Below, piece after piece: positions 1 through 9,032 of a stretch of DNA of 64,000 bases. Made by a program: the position numbers and the translations under genes. A model generated the notes under the pieces. That model was given only the letters and a program-made list of their open reading frames with translations, was not told where the DNA came from and made no database searches. Source of the DNA: Amylibacter sp. SFDW26 (GTDB taxonomy: Bacteria > Pseudomonadota > Alphaproteobacteria > Rhodobacterales > Rhodobacteraceae); the NCBI RefSeq assembly GCF_009184395.1, contig NZ_WEIC01000004.1, forward strand, positions 233,762 through 297,761. The letters are read 5' to 3'. Every line of letters starts with the position of its first letter. The stretch's first letter is position 1.

Positions 1-115
1 GTTTTTCAACTTTGACAGCATTCTCTGTCGTCGCAGGAGTCGAAGCTCCTACTTCTGTTAGCTTTGCATCATTAGGTGCCTGAGTTGAGCTTGTTTTGCT
101 ATAACGTTTGAACAT
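1..115 (-). CDS. cpaF: Tad pilus ATPase CpaF/TadA, N-terminal fragment
   Basis: Only the first 38 codons lie in the window; the gene continues past the left edge. The ATG (complement of 113-115) begins MFKRYSK and is followed by a Ser/Thr/Ala-rich stretch with no motif, so the call rests on position: it starts 5 bp after the cpaE stop, and in Tad loci cpaE is normally followed by cpaF, the hexameric ATPase that powers pilus assembly. The ATPase core would lie outside the window. Confidence 0.7.
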   Translation of the reverse strand, partial: MFKRYSKTSSTQAPNDAKLTEVGASTPATTENAVKVEK

Positions 116-120
116 ATGAC

Positions 121-1398
121 TTACTCAGCGGCTTCAGCAAGATCATGATCTTGGCATAGGTCAGCAAAAGTCTCTGCAATTTTCACGATATCTTTTCTCA
201 ATGGGTTTTTAGCAACCATCTCTCCAATTGAAGTGCCATGATCACCCGATGCAGGAACATGCTTGCCGCCATCTGATAACTGCCAACGAAAATCTATATC
301 TAGTGACTCTGCCATACGTTTAACACGAGATTTGCCACTCAAATCAGTCATTTTAGGCGCCTTATTCAAAATGAATTGAACCTTTTCAAAAGGTAAATCT
401 TCTGATTTTAAAGCGCGAATGAATCTCTGAATACTTTGTGCGGATCGCATATCTAAGCCAACAACTGCTAGGAAAAGCTCGCATTCATTTAGAACAACTT
501 CTGACCAGCTTACGAGAGTGCGCGGCAAATCAATAATGACCACATCATAGCAAGAGCGGGCAAGATCGATGAGATATTTGACATCTTCAGGACTTATAAA
601 ATCTAGAGGTACAGCGTCTTGTGGTGATGGTAATACCGCAAGCTTTTCGTTGTATTTTGAGATAATTTGCTTGAACGAAACCGCATCCGCATTTGTCACT
701 TCTGTTAACAATTCAAAAGCAGCTTCTGATTTTGGAACATCCAAGTAAGTTGCAACAGATCCAAACTGAAAGTCAAAATCCAAAATGCATACAGACTTGT
801 TTTGCGCGGTTAGAAGCGACTGTATTTCCCAAGCTAAGTTTGTGGAAAATGTAGTAGCACCTACGCCACCAGACATACCGTAAACTGGTAATAGGATACC
901 TTGTGTTTCAGGCTCAGCTTCTTTGGTATTTGAGCCTTCAGCTTGAATGAAAACTTCTTTGATTATGACATTCTCGGGCTTTTCACTCAAAACGCGCTCT
1001 ACAGCTTCATCTAAAGCATTTTCTGGAAGCGGGTAGGGGACAAAATCATCAGCACCTAAACGCATAAGTTGATGCAATGAAATTGGCGTTAAATCATGGG
1101 TAACAAGAATAACTTTTATGCCACGATCTTTAGCGGCACCAACGATATTCGCTACAAATGTAAGATCATCTTCATCTGTCTTATCTAAGGCAATAGTAAC
1201 GAACTTTATTGTGTCAGCGTGGGAACTACGTAAAATGTCTTCGGCGTTATTAAAATCTAAGCCACCCCAGTTTGCACCGAGTTTTTCTTCGAGATCTTCA
1301 ATAAGTAGATCAAATTGCTCTAAATCACGCGCTATTGCACATGCTTCAATTATATCCGTATCGCTTGTTTCTGATGCTTCAGTCATTTTTTTGCCCAT
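121..1398 (-). CDS. cpaE: Tad pilus assembly protein CpaE/TadZ
   Basis: A 425-residue protein of the CpaE/TadZ family, which places the Tad pilus machine at the cell pole. Residues 1-150 resemble a degenerate response-regulator receiver. A ParA/MinD-type ATPase domain follows, with the P-loop GMSGGVGATT at 174-183. Both signature lysines of the deviant Walker A motif are replaced (Ser and Ala), as is common in this family, so ATP turnover may be weak. A later IDLP element fits the switch region. GGAG lies about 11 bp before the ATG; Met5 is an alternative start. It lies between an OmpA-family gene and cpaF on the same strand. Confidence 0.9.
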   Translation of the reverse strand: MGKKMTEASETSDTDIIEACAIARDLEQFDLLIEDLEEKLGANWGGLDFNNAEDILRSSHADTIKFVTIALDKTDEDDLTFVANIVGAAKDRGIKVILVTHDLTPISLHQLMRLGADDFVPYPLPENALDEAVERVLSEKPENVIIKEVFIQAEGSNTKEAEPETQGILLPVYGMSGGVGATTFSTNLAWEIQSLLTAQNKSVCILDFDFQFGSVATYLDVPKSEAAFELLTEVTNADAVSFKQIISKYNEKLAVLPSPQDAVPLDFISPEDVKYLIDLARSCYDVVIIDLPRTLVSWSEVVLNECELFLAVVGLDMRSAQSIQRFIRALKSEDLPFEKVQFILNKAPKMTDLSGKSRVKRMAESLDIDFRWQLSDGGKHVPASGDHGTSIGEMVAKNPLRKDIVKIAETFADLCQDHDLAEAAE

Positions 1399-1516
1399 TC
1401 TTCTGTTTCTCCAACGTTTTCGTCATGAAAAACAAATTTCCTCCAGTATTCTCTAGGTGGGAAATGTGGCATTTTTAGGGGGGAAACTGCATATTTGCGT
1501 TTTATTTGTAATAAAA

Positions 1517-1544
1517 ATGGCCCACTTAAATTTAAATGGGCCAT
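1517..1544 (-). terminator. 28-bp palindrome between the ompA-like gene and cpaE
   Basis: Near-perfect dyad ATGGCCCA...TGGGCCAT with an AT-only centre, 40 bp after the OmpA-family stop codon. On the minus strand it is followed by TTTTATTA, so it could be a rho-independent terminator or attenuator splitting cpaC-ompA from cpaE-cpaF. The tail is not a clean run of T. Confidence 0.5.
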
Positions 1545-1583
1545 GTCTACTAGTTTGTTCTGATTGCAGTGCGAATGAGAGCT

Positions 1584-2267
1584 TTAATTTTGGCTTTTAT
1601 TCTGTGCCGCAATAATACCATCGCCTTGGTCTCTAATAATTTCAAGATTTTCAAGCGTTATGTATCGGTTGTAAATCTGTAATGCGTATTGTCCGCTAAG
1701 CCCCCCGCCTTTTTTGAAGCTTCCAAAACCGGCGACTTCTGTTACTGTTCTGCGGTTTTCGCGGTTGCGATCTTCTGTTAATACAAGTGGCTGTGTCTCA
1801 CCAAATGAAGCTACGCCTCTTATTTTATGTCGACTTACGCCTAATGATATCAAGTAGTTAACGGCAGCTTGAGCGCGTCTCTTGCCAAGATTTTTATTAT
1901 ACCCTGGGCTGCCAACTTTATCCGTATGACCATAAACTTTAAACGTAATAAGTTGATGTTTCTTTATCCATGCTGCTTGACGTTTTAGTATTTCTTTTGC
2001 CTGTTGATCTAGACGGGACGAATTAAACTCAAAGTTTAATGTTGCGGGCGCTTCACTTGCAAATTTACGCGTAAGATCTGCAAGCATATCACTTGTTAGG
2101 TTTCCAGTATGAACAGCAATGTTATTTGCATTTGCTGTACCAAATGGAGCACCGAAAACTTGTGGACCAACTTCATTATTCGAGAACCAGTTTGCATCTT
2201 TATTTTTGCATGCTGATAATGCAATGACACAACAAGTAGATAAGATTAGTTTTGAGTGTTTCATCAT
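1584..2267 (-). CDS. OmpA-family peptidoglycan-binding lipoprotein of the Tad locus
   Basis: A 227-residue protein with a lipoprotein signal peptide (lipobox LSAC, Cys20) and a C-terminal OmpA-like domain. The peptidoglycan-binding core shows the family pattern GHTDKVGS...N..LGKRRAQA, with the Asp and Arg that contact diaminopimelate. It should be anchored in the outer membrane and tie the secretin or pilus base to the cell wall. The start lies 1 bp after the cpaC stop, with GGAG just upstream, so the two are probably translated together. A second ATG follows the first directly. OmpA-family genes are regular members of Tad clusters in Rhodobacterales. Confidence 0.88.
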   Translation of the reverse strand: MMKHSKLILSTCCVIALSACKNKDANWFSNNEVGPQVFGAPFGTANANNIAVHTGNLTSDMLADLTRKFASEAPATLNFEFNSSRLDQQAKEILKRQAAWIKKHQLITFKVYGHTDKVGSPGYNKNLGKRRAQAAVNYLISLGVSRHKIRGVASFGETQPLVLTEDRNRENRRTVTEVAGFGSFKKGGGLSGQYALQIYNRYITLENLEIIRDQGDGIIAAQNKSQN

Positions 2268-2268
2268 C

Positions 2269-3705
2269 TTACTCCATCACATAGCCATAAGAACCGCTAA
2301 AGTCTTGCGATGCTACAGTGCCACCTTTACGTGTTTTGCCGCTACCTTCAATGTGCCCAAATAAGAATAAATCATTATCGCTTGGTAGTTTGACGCGATC
2401 TGTAGGTAGTGCAAGCACATCACCATCAACCGGCGAAACGAGGTGCGCTGTTACAATGATAACCAGCTCTGTTTGGTTGCGTTCATATTCGGCACTTCTA
2501 AACAAAGCGCCTAATACTGGAACGTCACCTAGCCATGGAACTTGCCCTGATAAATCACGGAAGTCTTCCTGTAATAAGCCTGCAATTGAAATGCTTTCCC
2601 CATCACGCATCTCGATTGATGTTGATGCTTCCCGGCGTGTAAACGCTGGAATGGTTAAGCCATCTAGTACAAGAGAGTTTGTTGTATCAATAGCACTTAC
2701 AGCTGTTGTCATAACGAGATTAATCAGATCACCGCTTAGTACTGTTGGGATGAATTTCATCTCAATGCCGAATGGTTTAAATTCCACTGTGGTAACATTA
2801 TTGGCCTGCGAAACTGGAATAGGGAATTCACCGCCACCTAAGAAATTTGCTTCTGTACCAGATAAGGCAACAAGGTTTGGTTCTGCGAGTGTACGTATTA
2901 AACCTTTGCTTTCTAACGCCTCTAAAAGCAAATTGATTGCCAGAACACCAGATGTAAATCCAAGCCCTACGGCACCATTGCGACCATCTAATAATGATGC
3001 TGCAGGGTTGTTTAAACCTGTTCCTCCATTGCCATTTGCAACAGCACTACCAGCTATTGCATTACCCACACTAAGGCCGCCATTTAATTTACCGCCAGAG
3101 CTTGTACTAATTCCGATTGATGAGCTTAGCGTTTTAGCCACGCTTCGCTGCATTTCTGCAAACCTTACTTTAAGCAATACTTGCTGTGAGCCGCCGACTG
3201 TTATTAAGTTGGTCACTCTTTCAGGTGCGTAGCGTTGAGCAAGATCAAGCGCCAATGCAATCTTTGATGGCCCTGATACTGTGCCGCTTAGAACAATACC
3301 ATCATTTGCCGATCGCACTTGAATGTTCTCTTTTGGCATAATCTCTTTTAAAAGTTGTTTAAACTCAGAAAGATCAGGGGTTACGCGTACATTTACGTTG
3401 GTTATCAATTTACCGTCCGCGCCCAACAGTGTCATAACTGTTTTACCTGGCGACTTACCCAATACGTAAATTGTTTTATCTGATAATGTCGCAATGTCTG
3501 CAATACTTGGGTTTGCCACGGAGAGTTCTGCGAAGGATTGCTCTGACTCCATAACAATTGCTTGGTTAAGCTGAACGGAGATAGCACTCGTTGTAGTACC
3601 TCTCATAATTCGTAATGTATTTTGCGCATATGACATGGTTGCCGGAAGGGACGCACTAAAAAGTGCCCCAGCCACGACTGTGCATAGTGTTTTCACTAAT
3701 TTCAT
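2269..3705 (-). CDS. cpaC: Tad pilus outer membrane secretin CpaC/RcpA
   Basis: Secretin that forms the outer membrane pore for the Flp pilus. The open frame runs back to 3792, but the internal ATG at 3705 is chosen: it has AGGATC in front and opens a normal Sec signal peptide (MKLVKTLCTVVAGALFSA... ending near SYAQ). That gives 478 residues. An N-terminal pilus/BON-like region is followed by the secretin core, which ends with the typical VPWLGDVPVLGALF element and the strand ELVIIVTAHLV. Transcription runs into the ompA-like gene. Upstream, a strong terminator separates it from cpaB, so it probably has its own promoter in 3706-3875. Confidence 0.92.
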   Translation of the reverse strand: MKLVKTLCTVVAGALFSASLPATMSYAQNTLRIMRGTTTSAISVQLNQAIVMESEQSFAELSVANPSIADIATLSDKTIYVLGKSPGKTVMTLLGADGKLITNVNVRVTPDLSEFKQLLKEIMPKENIQVRSANDGIVLSGTVSGPSKIALALDLAQRYAPERVTNLITVGGSQQVLLKVRFAEMQRSVAKTLSSSIGISTSSGGKLNGGLSVGNAIAGSAVANGNGGTGLNNPAASLLDGRNGAVGLGFTSGVLAINLLLEALESKGLIRTLAEPNLVALSGTEANFLGGGEFPIPVSQANNVTTVEFKPFGIEMKFIPTVLSGDLINLVMTTAVSAIDTTNSLVLDGLTIPAFTRREASTSIEMRDGESISIAGLLQEDFRDLSGQVPWLGDVPVLGALFRSAEYERNQTELVIIVTAHLVSPVDGDVLALPTDRVKLPSDNDLFLFGHIEGSGKTRKGGTVASQDFSGSYGYVME

Positions 3706-3875
3706 GTGATCCTGCCTCTCTGACCACTGTTTTCGTTTATTATTATTATTACATTCATCATGGGCCAATTGTGTTTTTATTGCAAGAATCAATGATTTAT
3801 TAGGTTTGCTTAGTGTGGATAACTAGCAACACAAGCTTAAATGTATGAAATTTAAGAACTTAAATTGTCTTTAGA

Positions 3876-3903
3876 AACGAAAAAGAGCGCACTCAGCGCT
3901 CTT
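3876..3903 (-). terminator. Rho-independent terminator after cpaB
   Basis: Perfect 8-bp stem AAGAGCGC/GCGCTCTT (3883-3903) with a 5-nt loop, followed on the minus strand by TTTTCGTTTC. It begins 21 bp after the cpaB stop codon and should end the pilin-cpaB transcript before cpaC. Confidence 0.8.
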
Positions 3904-3924
3904 ATTGAAGTAATAATTACGTTA

Positions 3925-4764
3925 TCAATCCGAGCAAGGAATTGGCACTTGTATAACTTCTGCGCCTTTTCGTGTCTTAATTGTACATACTTTTTCGACT
4001 TCTTTTACTACGGCCTGAGCTTCTACGCGACCAAGCAGGTCATTTTGAGTAACTTCAATGTTTTCAGAGTTTGTCTCATCATTAACACCGCGTAAAGATA
4101 GCAATAAATTACCCGTAGACTGTGCTTGTGCCAGAGCAGCTACCGTATGAGGAGACACTGCAACTGTTACTGTTTTTGCAACTGTCGGTGCTTGTGTTTG
4201 TGAGCTTGCGCTTTGGTCAATCGCGATCAAAGCAATCTCATCCATGATTAATCGAGTAACCGTAGATTCGCCCACACGACCTGTCCAATAGATATCGATT
4301 TTGTCGCCAGGGCGTAAGAAGCCTGATACACCAGATGCCACATCAACACGCAATGTAAAAGCACGCATGCCATCAGAAAGACTAGATGCAACACTTGCAT
4401 CTTCACCAAGACCAGTGACTTTTGTTGATAAGAGTATTTCGCCAGCATCGACCGCGCGGACAACTGTTCTAAAATCAGTTTCGCCATCTAAGCCAAAAAG
4501 GTCTTCGGCTTTTGAAAATGCAGTCTCAGGGATGCTATTTGCAGGCCATTCGATAATTTTTACGTCTTCTTTTGTTAAAACTTTACCGTATGATAGGTTT
4601 TCTGCTGCTACATATACGTCGATTAATTCAACGTTGTTTGCTACACGCTTTTTCAATTCTGCAATGTGCGAAGCATTTGCAGTAAATTGCTTTCCTGCAA
4701 AGTAAACTGCACCACCCGCTAAAGCGACACCTAAGATCAATACCAATGCAAACACGATGCGCAT
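3925..4764 (-). CDS. cpaB: Tad pilus assembly protein CpaB/RcpC
   Basis: A 279-residue protein with an N-terminal membrane anchor (MRIVFALVLILGVALAGGAV) and a SAF-type domain with the usual CpaB start (VYVAAENLSYGKVLTKEDV). CpaB is a periplasmic partner of the CpaC secretin and helps gate or assemble it. The C-terminal end has two cysteines (VCTIKTRKG...PIPC) that could form a disulphide, a pattern common in this family. It follows the two pilin genes on the same strand and is closed by a good terminator. No prepilin peptidase gene (cpaA/tadV) lies between the pilins and cpaB, where one is often found. Confidence 0.9.
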   Translation of the reverse strand: MRIVFALVLILGVALAGGAVYFAGKQFTANASHIAELKKRVANNVELIDVYVAAENLSYGKVLTKEDVKIIEWPANSIPETAFSKAEDLFGLDGETDFRTVVRAVDAGEILLSTKVTGLGEDASVASSLSDGMRAFTLRVDVASGVSGFLRPGDKIDIYWTGRVGESTVTRLIMDEIALIAIDQSASSQTQAPTVAKTVTVAVSPHTVAALAQAQSTGNLLLSLRGVNDETNSENIEVTQNDLLGRVEAQAVVKEVEKVCTIKTRKGAEVIQVPIPCSD

Positions 4765-4820
4765 AGTTACCTCATAAAACTGCTATATTTTTGCTCTTAT
4801 TTTTATTTTTTTTGAGCGCA

Positions 4821-4885
4821 AAAGATAGCCACGTATGGCTATCTTTGAAATCTTATTTTACAGTTCCTTAAGGATAAGGCACTGT
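4821..4885. other. Two consecutive hairpins between the distal pilin gene and cpaB
   Basis: Hairpin 1 (4821-4846) has a perfect 10-bp stem AAAGATAGCC/GGCTATCTTT with a 6-nt loop. Hairpin 2 (4860-4885) pairs ACAGT-CCTTA with TAAGG-ACTGT, with one mismatched position. Neither has a clear T run on the minus strand. They may cap or stabilise the pilin mRNA, or partly terminate it so that pilin is made in excess over cpaB. Confidence 0.5.
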
Positions 4886-4908
4886 AATTATTTCACTTTG
4901 CTATTCTA

Positions 4909-5052
4909 TTAAAGTGAAATTGCTGTGATTGCTGTGTTAACTTTAGTTGCCAAAGCTGAACCAACTGTTGCAGCGATCAAAACAGCACCAGCTGTTAGAA
5001 CTACGAAGTCAACTGTTACAGCACCAGACTCATCATTTAAAAACTTTTTCAT
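4909..5052 (-). CDS. flp: Flp-type pilin, copy 1
   Basis: A 47-residue prepilin, the building block of the Tad pilus fibre. It has a short charged leader (MKKFLNDESG), then the cleavage region G/AVTVD and a hydrophobic helix (FVVLTAGAVLIAATVG). The +5 residue after the predicted cut is Asp rather than the usual Glu; the VTVD...VVLTA form is common in Rhodobacterales pilins. GGAGGA lies 8 bp before the ATG. It differs from copy 2 only by Ile42 in place of Val42. Confidence 0.9.
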   Translation of the reverse strand: MKKFLNDESGAVTVDFVVLTAGAVLIAATVGSALATKVNTAITAISL

Positions 5053-5158
5053 TTGTGTGTCCTCCAGGGTCTCTTATTAGTCATTGATGACTATGTTTAT
5101 ATCTTATAGTTACGACAGGCCTTTAAGAATAAAAGCCTGCGTAATTTTTACTCAACTA

Positions 5159-5302
5159 TTAAAGTGAGATTGCAGTAACTGCTGTGTTAACTTTAGTTGC
5201 CAAAGCTGAACCAACTGTTGCAGCGATCAAAACAGCACCAGCTGTTAGAACTACGAAATCAACTGTTACAGCGCCAGACTCATCATTTAAAAACTTTTTC
5301 AT
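5159..5302 (-). CDS. flp: Flp-type pilin, copy 2
   Basis: A 47-residue prepilin matching copy 1 at every position but one (Val42). It has the same leader, class III-like cleavage site and hydrophobic helix. It is the first gene of the minus-strand pilin group and stands 106 bp upstream of copy 1. The spacer carries a CAGGC/GCCTG hairpin at about 5115-5139. A CCTTGGAGGGTAC-type ribosome site precedes it. Such close duplicates suggest either a recent tandem duplication or gene conversion. Confidence 0.9.
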   Translation of the reverse strand: MKKFLNDESGAVTVDFVVLTAGAVLIAATVGSALATKVNTAVTAISL

Positions 5303-5643
5303 TTGTGTACCCTCCAAGGTCTCTAAGTTGTAAAGAAAGCTTGTTTGTTATTTTGGGGTATGTTGCCCCGTTGCTTTCGAGACCTAATAGGCACTTTAAA
5401 TACGGCAACAGTTTGGCTGGTATATAAAAAACTAAAAAAAATAGTTAAAAAGTATAATTTTTTATTTAAAATCATTTTTTATCAATAGCTTAGGTGTTTT
5501 TATTTTTTTCACTTTTTGTGTGAATGCCAAATCTAAAATCTGAAATATGTCTGTAATGTCACAGTCTCTGCGTAAATATGACCACATTTGCGCAGTTTTT
5601 ACAAAATATCGTATAAGGATCAAAAAAAAGAGCAGGCAATTTT
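5303..5643. promoter_or_regulatory. AT-rich spacer with the divergent promoters of the pilin and transglycosylase genes
   Basis: This 341-bp gap separates the minus-strand pilins from the plus-strand transglycosylase, so both promoters should lie here. Positions 5425-5520 are almost pure A/T. A small dyad GGGGTATGTTGCCCC lies at about 5354-5368. No convincing -35/-10 pair could be fixed by eye and no gene is visible. Confidence 0.45.
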
Positions 5644-6492
5644 ATGGGTATTTGGCGATCAAGGTTGGTCTTTGTGGGTTTGTGCACCGTTTTTATGGGT
5701 ACTATAGCCGCTTCCACATCAATATATGCGGGCGATGAATCAGTTTTTAAACGGATCAAGGTGGAAAAGCGGCCATTAGGATCTCGGATTAATATTCAAA
5801 TCAAGCCAGATGAATCGTATTATCATAAGGATAAGCCCGAACCTCAAAAAACTGTACCAATCATTGACGGCACTAAAACCGCCATAAAACCTGTTGGTCA
5901 ATATGAATGGTTTTGGTCAGGATTTGATCACGATATATCGAACGCATCTTTAGCTCGCCTTATCGATGCAGAAGAGAAGCTATCACAGACACCACAAAAA
6001 TCTGGGAATATTGCGCCAAGTTTAGAAAGTATGCGCAAATTAGTTAAAAGCTATGGCCCGCAAATTATGGTTGCGACATTAGACAAGAAAATATCACCTG
6101 CGTTTGTGTTGGCTGTAATAGGTGTGGAATCTGCCGGGCGTGTTGATGTAGTGAGTTCAGCTGGTGCAGTTGGGCTTATGCAGCTGATTCCAGAAACTGC
6201 AAAAAGATTTAATGTTAATGACAGCACGGACCCAAAACAGAATATTTCTGGCGGCGCAGCATATTTAGATTGGCTATTAAAAGAATTTCAGAGTGATCCA
6301 ATTCTAGCTCTTGCGGGTTATAATGCAGGCGAGAACGCAGTAAAGAAGCATAAAGGCGTGCCTCCTTTTGCTGAAACACGCGGATATGTCCCTAAAGTAG
6401 TCGCTGCATGGAAGGTTGCCAAAGCGTTGTGTAAAACACCTCCTAAGTATGCAACAGATGGGTGTGTTTTTGATTTGAGTCCAAAAAACTAA
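5644..6492 (+). CDS. Lytic murein transglycosylase (SLT domain) beside the Tad locus
   Basis: A 282-residue secreted enzyme that cleaves the glycan strands of peptidoglycan. A Sec signal peptide covers residues 1-30. The SLT domain follows from about 140, with the catalytic glutamate at 162 (GVESAGR), the SSAGAVGLMQLIP motif and the GYNAGENAV element. The start has AGCAGG upstream. It stands back to back with the pilin genes, so it may open the cell wall for the pilus machine; it could also be a general housekeeping transglycosylase. Residues 31-130 show no known domain. Confidence 0.88.
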   Translation: MGIWRSRLVFVGLCTVFMGTIAASTSIYAGDESVFKRIKVEKRPLGSRINIQIKPDESYYHKDKPEPQKTVPIIDGTKTAIKPVGQYEWFWSGFDHDISNASLARLIDAEEKLSQTPQKSGNIAPSLESMRKLVKSYGPQIMVATLDKKISPAFVLAVIGVESAGRVDVVSSAGAVGLMQLIPETAKRFNVNDSTDPKQNISGGAAYLDWLLKEFQSDPILALAGYNAGENAVKKHKGVPPFAETRGYVPKVVAAWKVAKALCKTPPKYATDGCVFDLSPKN

Positions 6493-6567
6493 GCAATAGT
6501 AATAATACGGGCTGGTAAAATGCCCAAAACTTGAACAGATTGCCCGAGCAAATCGATGGGGAATCAA

Positions 6568-8529
6568 ATGTCAGATACTTTGCAACCTTTATGGGCACCT
6601 TCAGCTGAACGTATGAACGCAAGCTTATTGGCACAATTTCACCTGCAAACCTCACAAACATCTGGTGTTGAAGCATTGGATTATGACCAGATTTGGGATT
6701 GGTCTGTTAAATCCCCAGAAGATTTTTGGGATGCTTTGTGGGATTTTTGCGGCGTTGTTGGTGAAAAAGGTGCTCCAATTTTAGGTGATACTGATACATT
6801 AATTGATACGCAGTTTTTTCCAAATGCGGAATTGAATTTTGCGGAAAACCTGCTTTCAAAGGCGGGTGATGGTCCTGCGATTATTTTTCATGGTGAAGAT
6901 GGGACCCGCAAAGAGTGGTCTTGGGTGGACTTAAGCGATACTGTTTCAAAGCTACAGCAGGCATTAACGGATAAAGGTATCAAAGCTGGAGACCGTGTTG
7001 CAGGTTTTTTGCCAAATTTACCAGAGGCGGTTGTAGCTATGTTGGCCGTAACAAGTTTAGGGGCCGTATGGTCATCATGTTCCCCAGATTTTGGTCTAAA
7101 TGGCGTGAAAGACCGTTTTGGGCAAATTGAACCAAAAATTTTATTCACAGCGGATGCGTATCACTACAACGGTAAAACACATTCTTGTTTAGAGGTCGCT
7201 GGCCAATTGGCGGACGCAATTCCTTCAATTAAGGATGTAATCGTTATTCCTTATGTAGAGGAACGTGCTGATATTTCTGATTTGGCTGGTAAAGGTGTGC
7301 ATCTGAAAGATGTATTAGATGCATATGCTGTAAGAGATATTGAATACACTCGTGTGAATTTTGCGGCACCTTTATTCATCCTATTTTCATCAGGGACCAC
7401 AGGGTTGCCAAAGTGTATTGTGCATTCTGTCGGAGGTTCGCTTATACAGCATCTTAAAGAACATCAGATGCAATGTGATATAAAACCGAATGATCGTTTT
7501 TTCTATTTTACAACGTGTGGATGGATGATGTGGAATTGGTTGGTTAGCGGTTTGGCCTCTGGCGCGACTCTAATCCTTTTTGATGGTTCTCCTTTCTATC
7601 CAAATGGAAACCGGCTCGCAGATATTGCAGCCAATGAAAAAGTTACACATTTTGGCACTTCTGCGAAATACATAGACGCCTGTGCCAAATCGGATGTTAA
7701 ACCTATTGCAACACATGATTTATCTGCTTTGCGTACGATTATGTCGACAGGATCACCATTAGCGCCAGAAGGGTTTGATTATATTTATAATGGATGGAAA
7801 TCTGATGTTTGTTTGTCATCAATTGCAGGTGGCACAGATATTATGGCGTGTTTTGTTGGTGGAAGCCCAATCAGTCCTGTCTACCGTGGGCAATGTCAGA
7901 AGCGCCATTTGGCAATGAATGTTCAGGTATTTGATGAAAACGGTCAAGCAACTAATGGTGAGCCTGGTGAGCTTGTCTGTGCGTCGGCACATCCTTCAAT
8001 GCCTATTGGATTTTGGAAGGACGAAAACAGAGCTAAATATAGTGCCGCATATTTTGAGAAGTTCGACAATATCTGGCATCATGGTGATTGGGTTGAGCTA
8101 ACCGACCAAAAAGGCATGACTTTCTTTGGTCGGTCTGATGCCGTTTTAAACCCAGGTGGCGTACGTATAGGCACTGCAGAGATTTATCGCCAAGTAGAGC
8201 GTATAGAAGAAGTGTTGGAAGGCTTGGTGATTGGCCAACAGTGGGACAATGACGTGCGCGTCGTACTCTTTGTGCGCCTACGTGAAGGTGTTGAACTGAC
8301 CGATGGCCTGATAAAACGCATTAAATCAGAAATTCGTCAGAATGCTACACCCCGGCATGTGCCTGCGAAAATTGTGGCTGTTGCGGATATTCCACGCACC
8401 AAATCAGGCAAAATTACTGAACTGGCCGTGCGTGATGTTGTTCATGGACGTGTTGTTAAGAATACAGAAGCAATGGCAAACCCAGAAGCCTTAGAACTGT
8501 ACCAGGATCTAGACATTCTAAAGAGTTAA
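6568..8529 (+). CDS. Acetoacetyl-CoA synthetase
   Basis: An ANL-superfamily ligase that turns acetoacetate, ATP and CoA into acetoacetyl-CoA, feeding C4 units into central metabolism or polyhydroxybutyrate. It contains the AMP-binding motif FSSGTTGLPK, the later GRSDAVLNPGGVRIG hinge region and the C-terminal PRTKSGKI with the catalytic lysine. The frame opens at 6556, but the second ATG (6568) has GGGGA at the right distance and gives 653 residues, close to the family's usual length. The strong full-length match to AcsA-type acetoacetate ligases makes acetyl-CoA synthetase less likely. It appears to be transcribed alone. Confidence 0.9.
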   Translation: MSDTLQPLWAPSAERMNASLLAQFHLQTSQTSGVEALDYDQIWDWSVKSPEDFWDALWDFCGVVGEKGAPILGDTDTLIDTQFFPNAELNFAENLLSKAGDGPAIIFHGEDGTRKEWSWVDLSDTVSKLQQALTDKGIKAGDRVAGFLPNLPEAVVAMLAVTSLGAVWSSCSPDFGLNGVKDRFGQIEPKILFTADAYHYNGKTHSCLEVAGQLADAIPSIKDVIVIPYVEERADISDLAGKGVHLKDVLDAYAVRDIEYTRVNFAAPLFILFSSGTTGLPKCIVHSVGGSLIQHLKEHQMQCDIKPNDRFFYFTTCGWMMWNWLVSGLASGATLILFDGSPFYPNGNRLADIAANEKVTHFGTSAKYIDACAKSDVKPIATHDLSALRTIMSTGSPLAPEGFDYIYNGWKSDVCLSSIAGGTDIMACFVGGSPISPVYRGQCQKRHLAMNVQVFDENGQATNGEPGELVCASAHPSMPIGFWKDENRAKYSAAYFEKFDNIWHHGDWVELTDQKGMTFFGRSDAVLNPGGVRIGTAEIYRQVERIEEVLEGLVIGQQWDNDVRVVLFVRLREGVELTDGLIKRIKSEIRQNATPRHVPAKIVAVADIPRTKSGKITELAVRDVVHGRVVKNTEAMANPEALELYQDLDILKS

Positions 8530-8657
8530 AGTTTCTATGAACTGCTCTGTTCTATCTACAGATGAAATAAAAGTTTGATGTTCCAAAAAATAAGCTAAAG
8601 CTTATAAATGATAGAAATGCATCATATAAGGTGCCGTGATAAAAGAAGAGGGGCGCA

Positions 8658-9026
8658 ATGGGGTACATTAAGAGAGAAGCGGCACGTATTGTTGCGAGAG
8701 CTGTGAATACTTGGGACGGTTTGAAAATCACATGGAAAGAAGAAGCTAGCTTTCCACAATGGTGTATTGCTAATATTGTCTCAGCCTCACTTACATTTGC
8801 GATTGATATGACAGCAGTCGAGCAGGCACTGATTATAGGGTTTGGATTGCTGGTTTTGGTTGCAGAACTGTTCAACACTGGAATTGAGGCCGCAATTGAC
8901 CGTGTTTCAAGTGATATTCATCCATTATCCAAGAAAGCAAAAGACGCTGGATGTGCAGCGGTTGCCCTAACTGCTGTCACCACAGGTGTAATTTGGGTGA
9001 TTATCGCTTTGCCTAAAGTTATCTAA
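8658..9026 (+). CDS. dgkA: Diacylglycerol kinase (prokaryotic DgkA type)
   Basis: A 122-residue inner-membrane enzyme of the DgkA family, which phosphorylates diacylglycerol so that it returns to phospholipid synthesis. Three hydrophobic segments are visible. The signature lies at 70-97 (ELFNTGIEAAIDR...HPLSKKAKD) with Glu70, Asn73 and Glu77 matching the catalytic and metal-binding residues of the E. coli enzyme. GAGGGGCG lies before the ATG. Its stop is 6 bp from that of the next, convergent gene. Confidence 0.9.
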   Translation: MGYIKREAARIVARAVNTWDGLKITWKEEASFPQWCIANIVSASLTFAIDMTAVEQALIIGFGLLVLVAELFNTGIEAAIDRVSSDIHPLSKKAKDAGCAAVALTAVTTGVIWVIIALPKVI

Positions 9027-9032
9027 AGCGGA

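Noticed and set aside
2318..3232. 304-codon plus-strand frame
   Set aside because: Shadow of cpaC on the other strand; Pro/Ser/Thr-rich text with no family resemblance.
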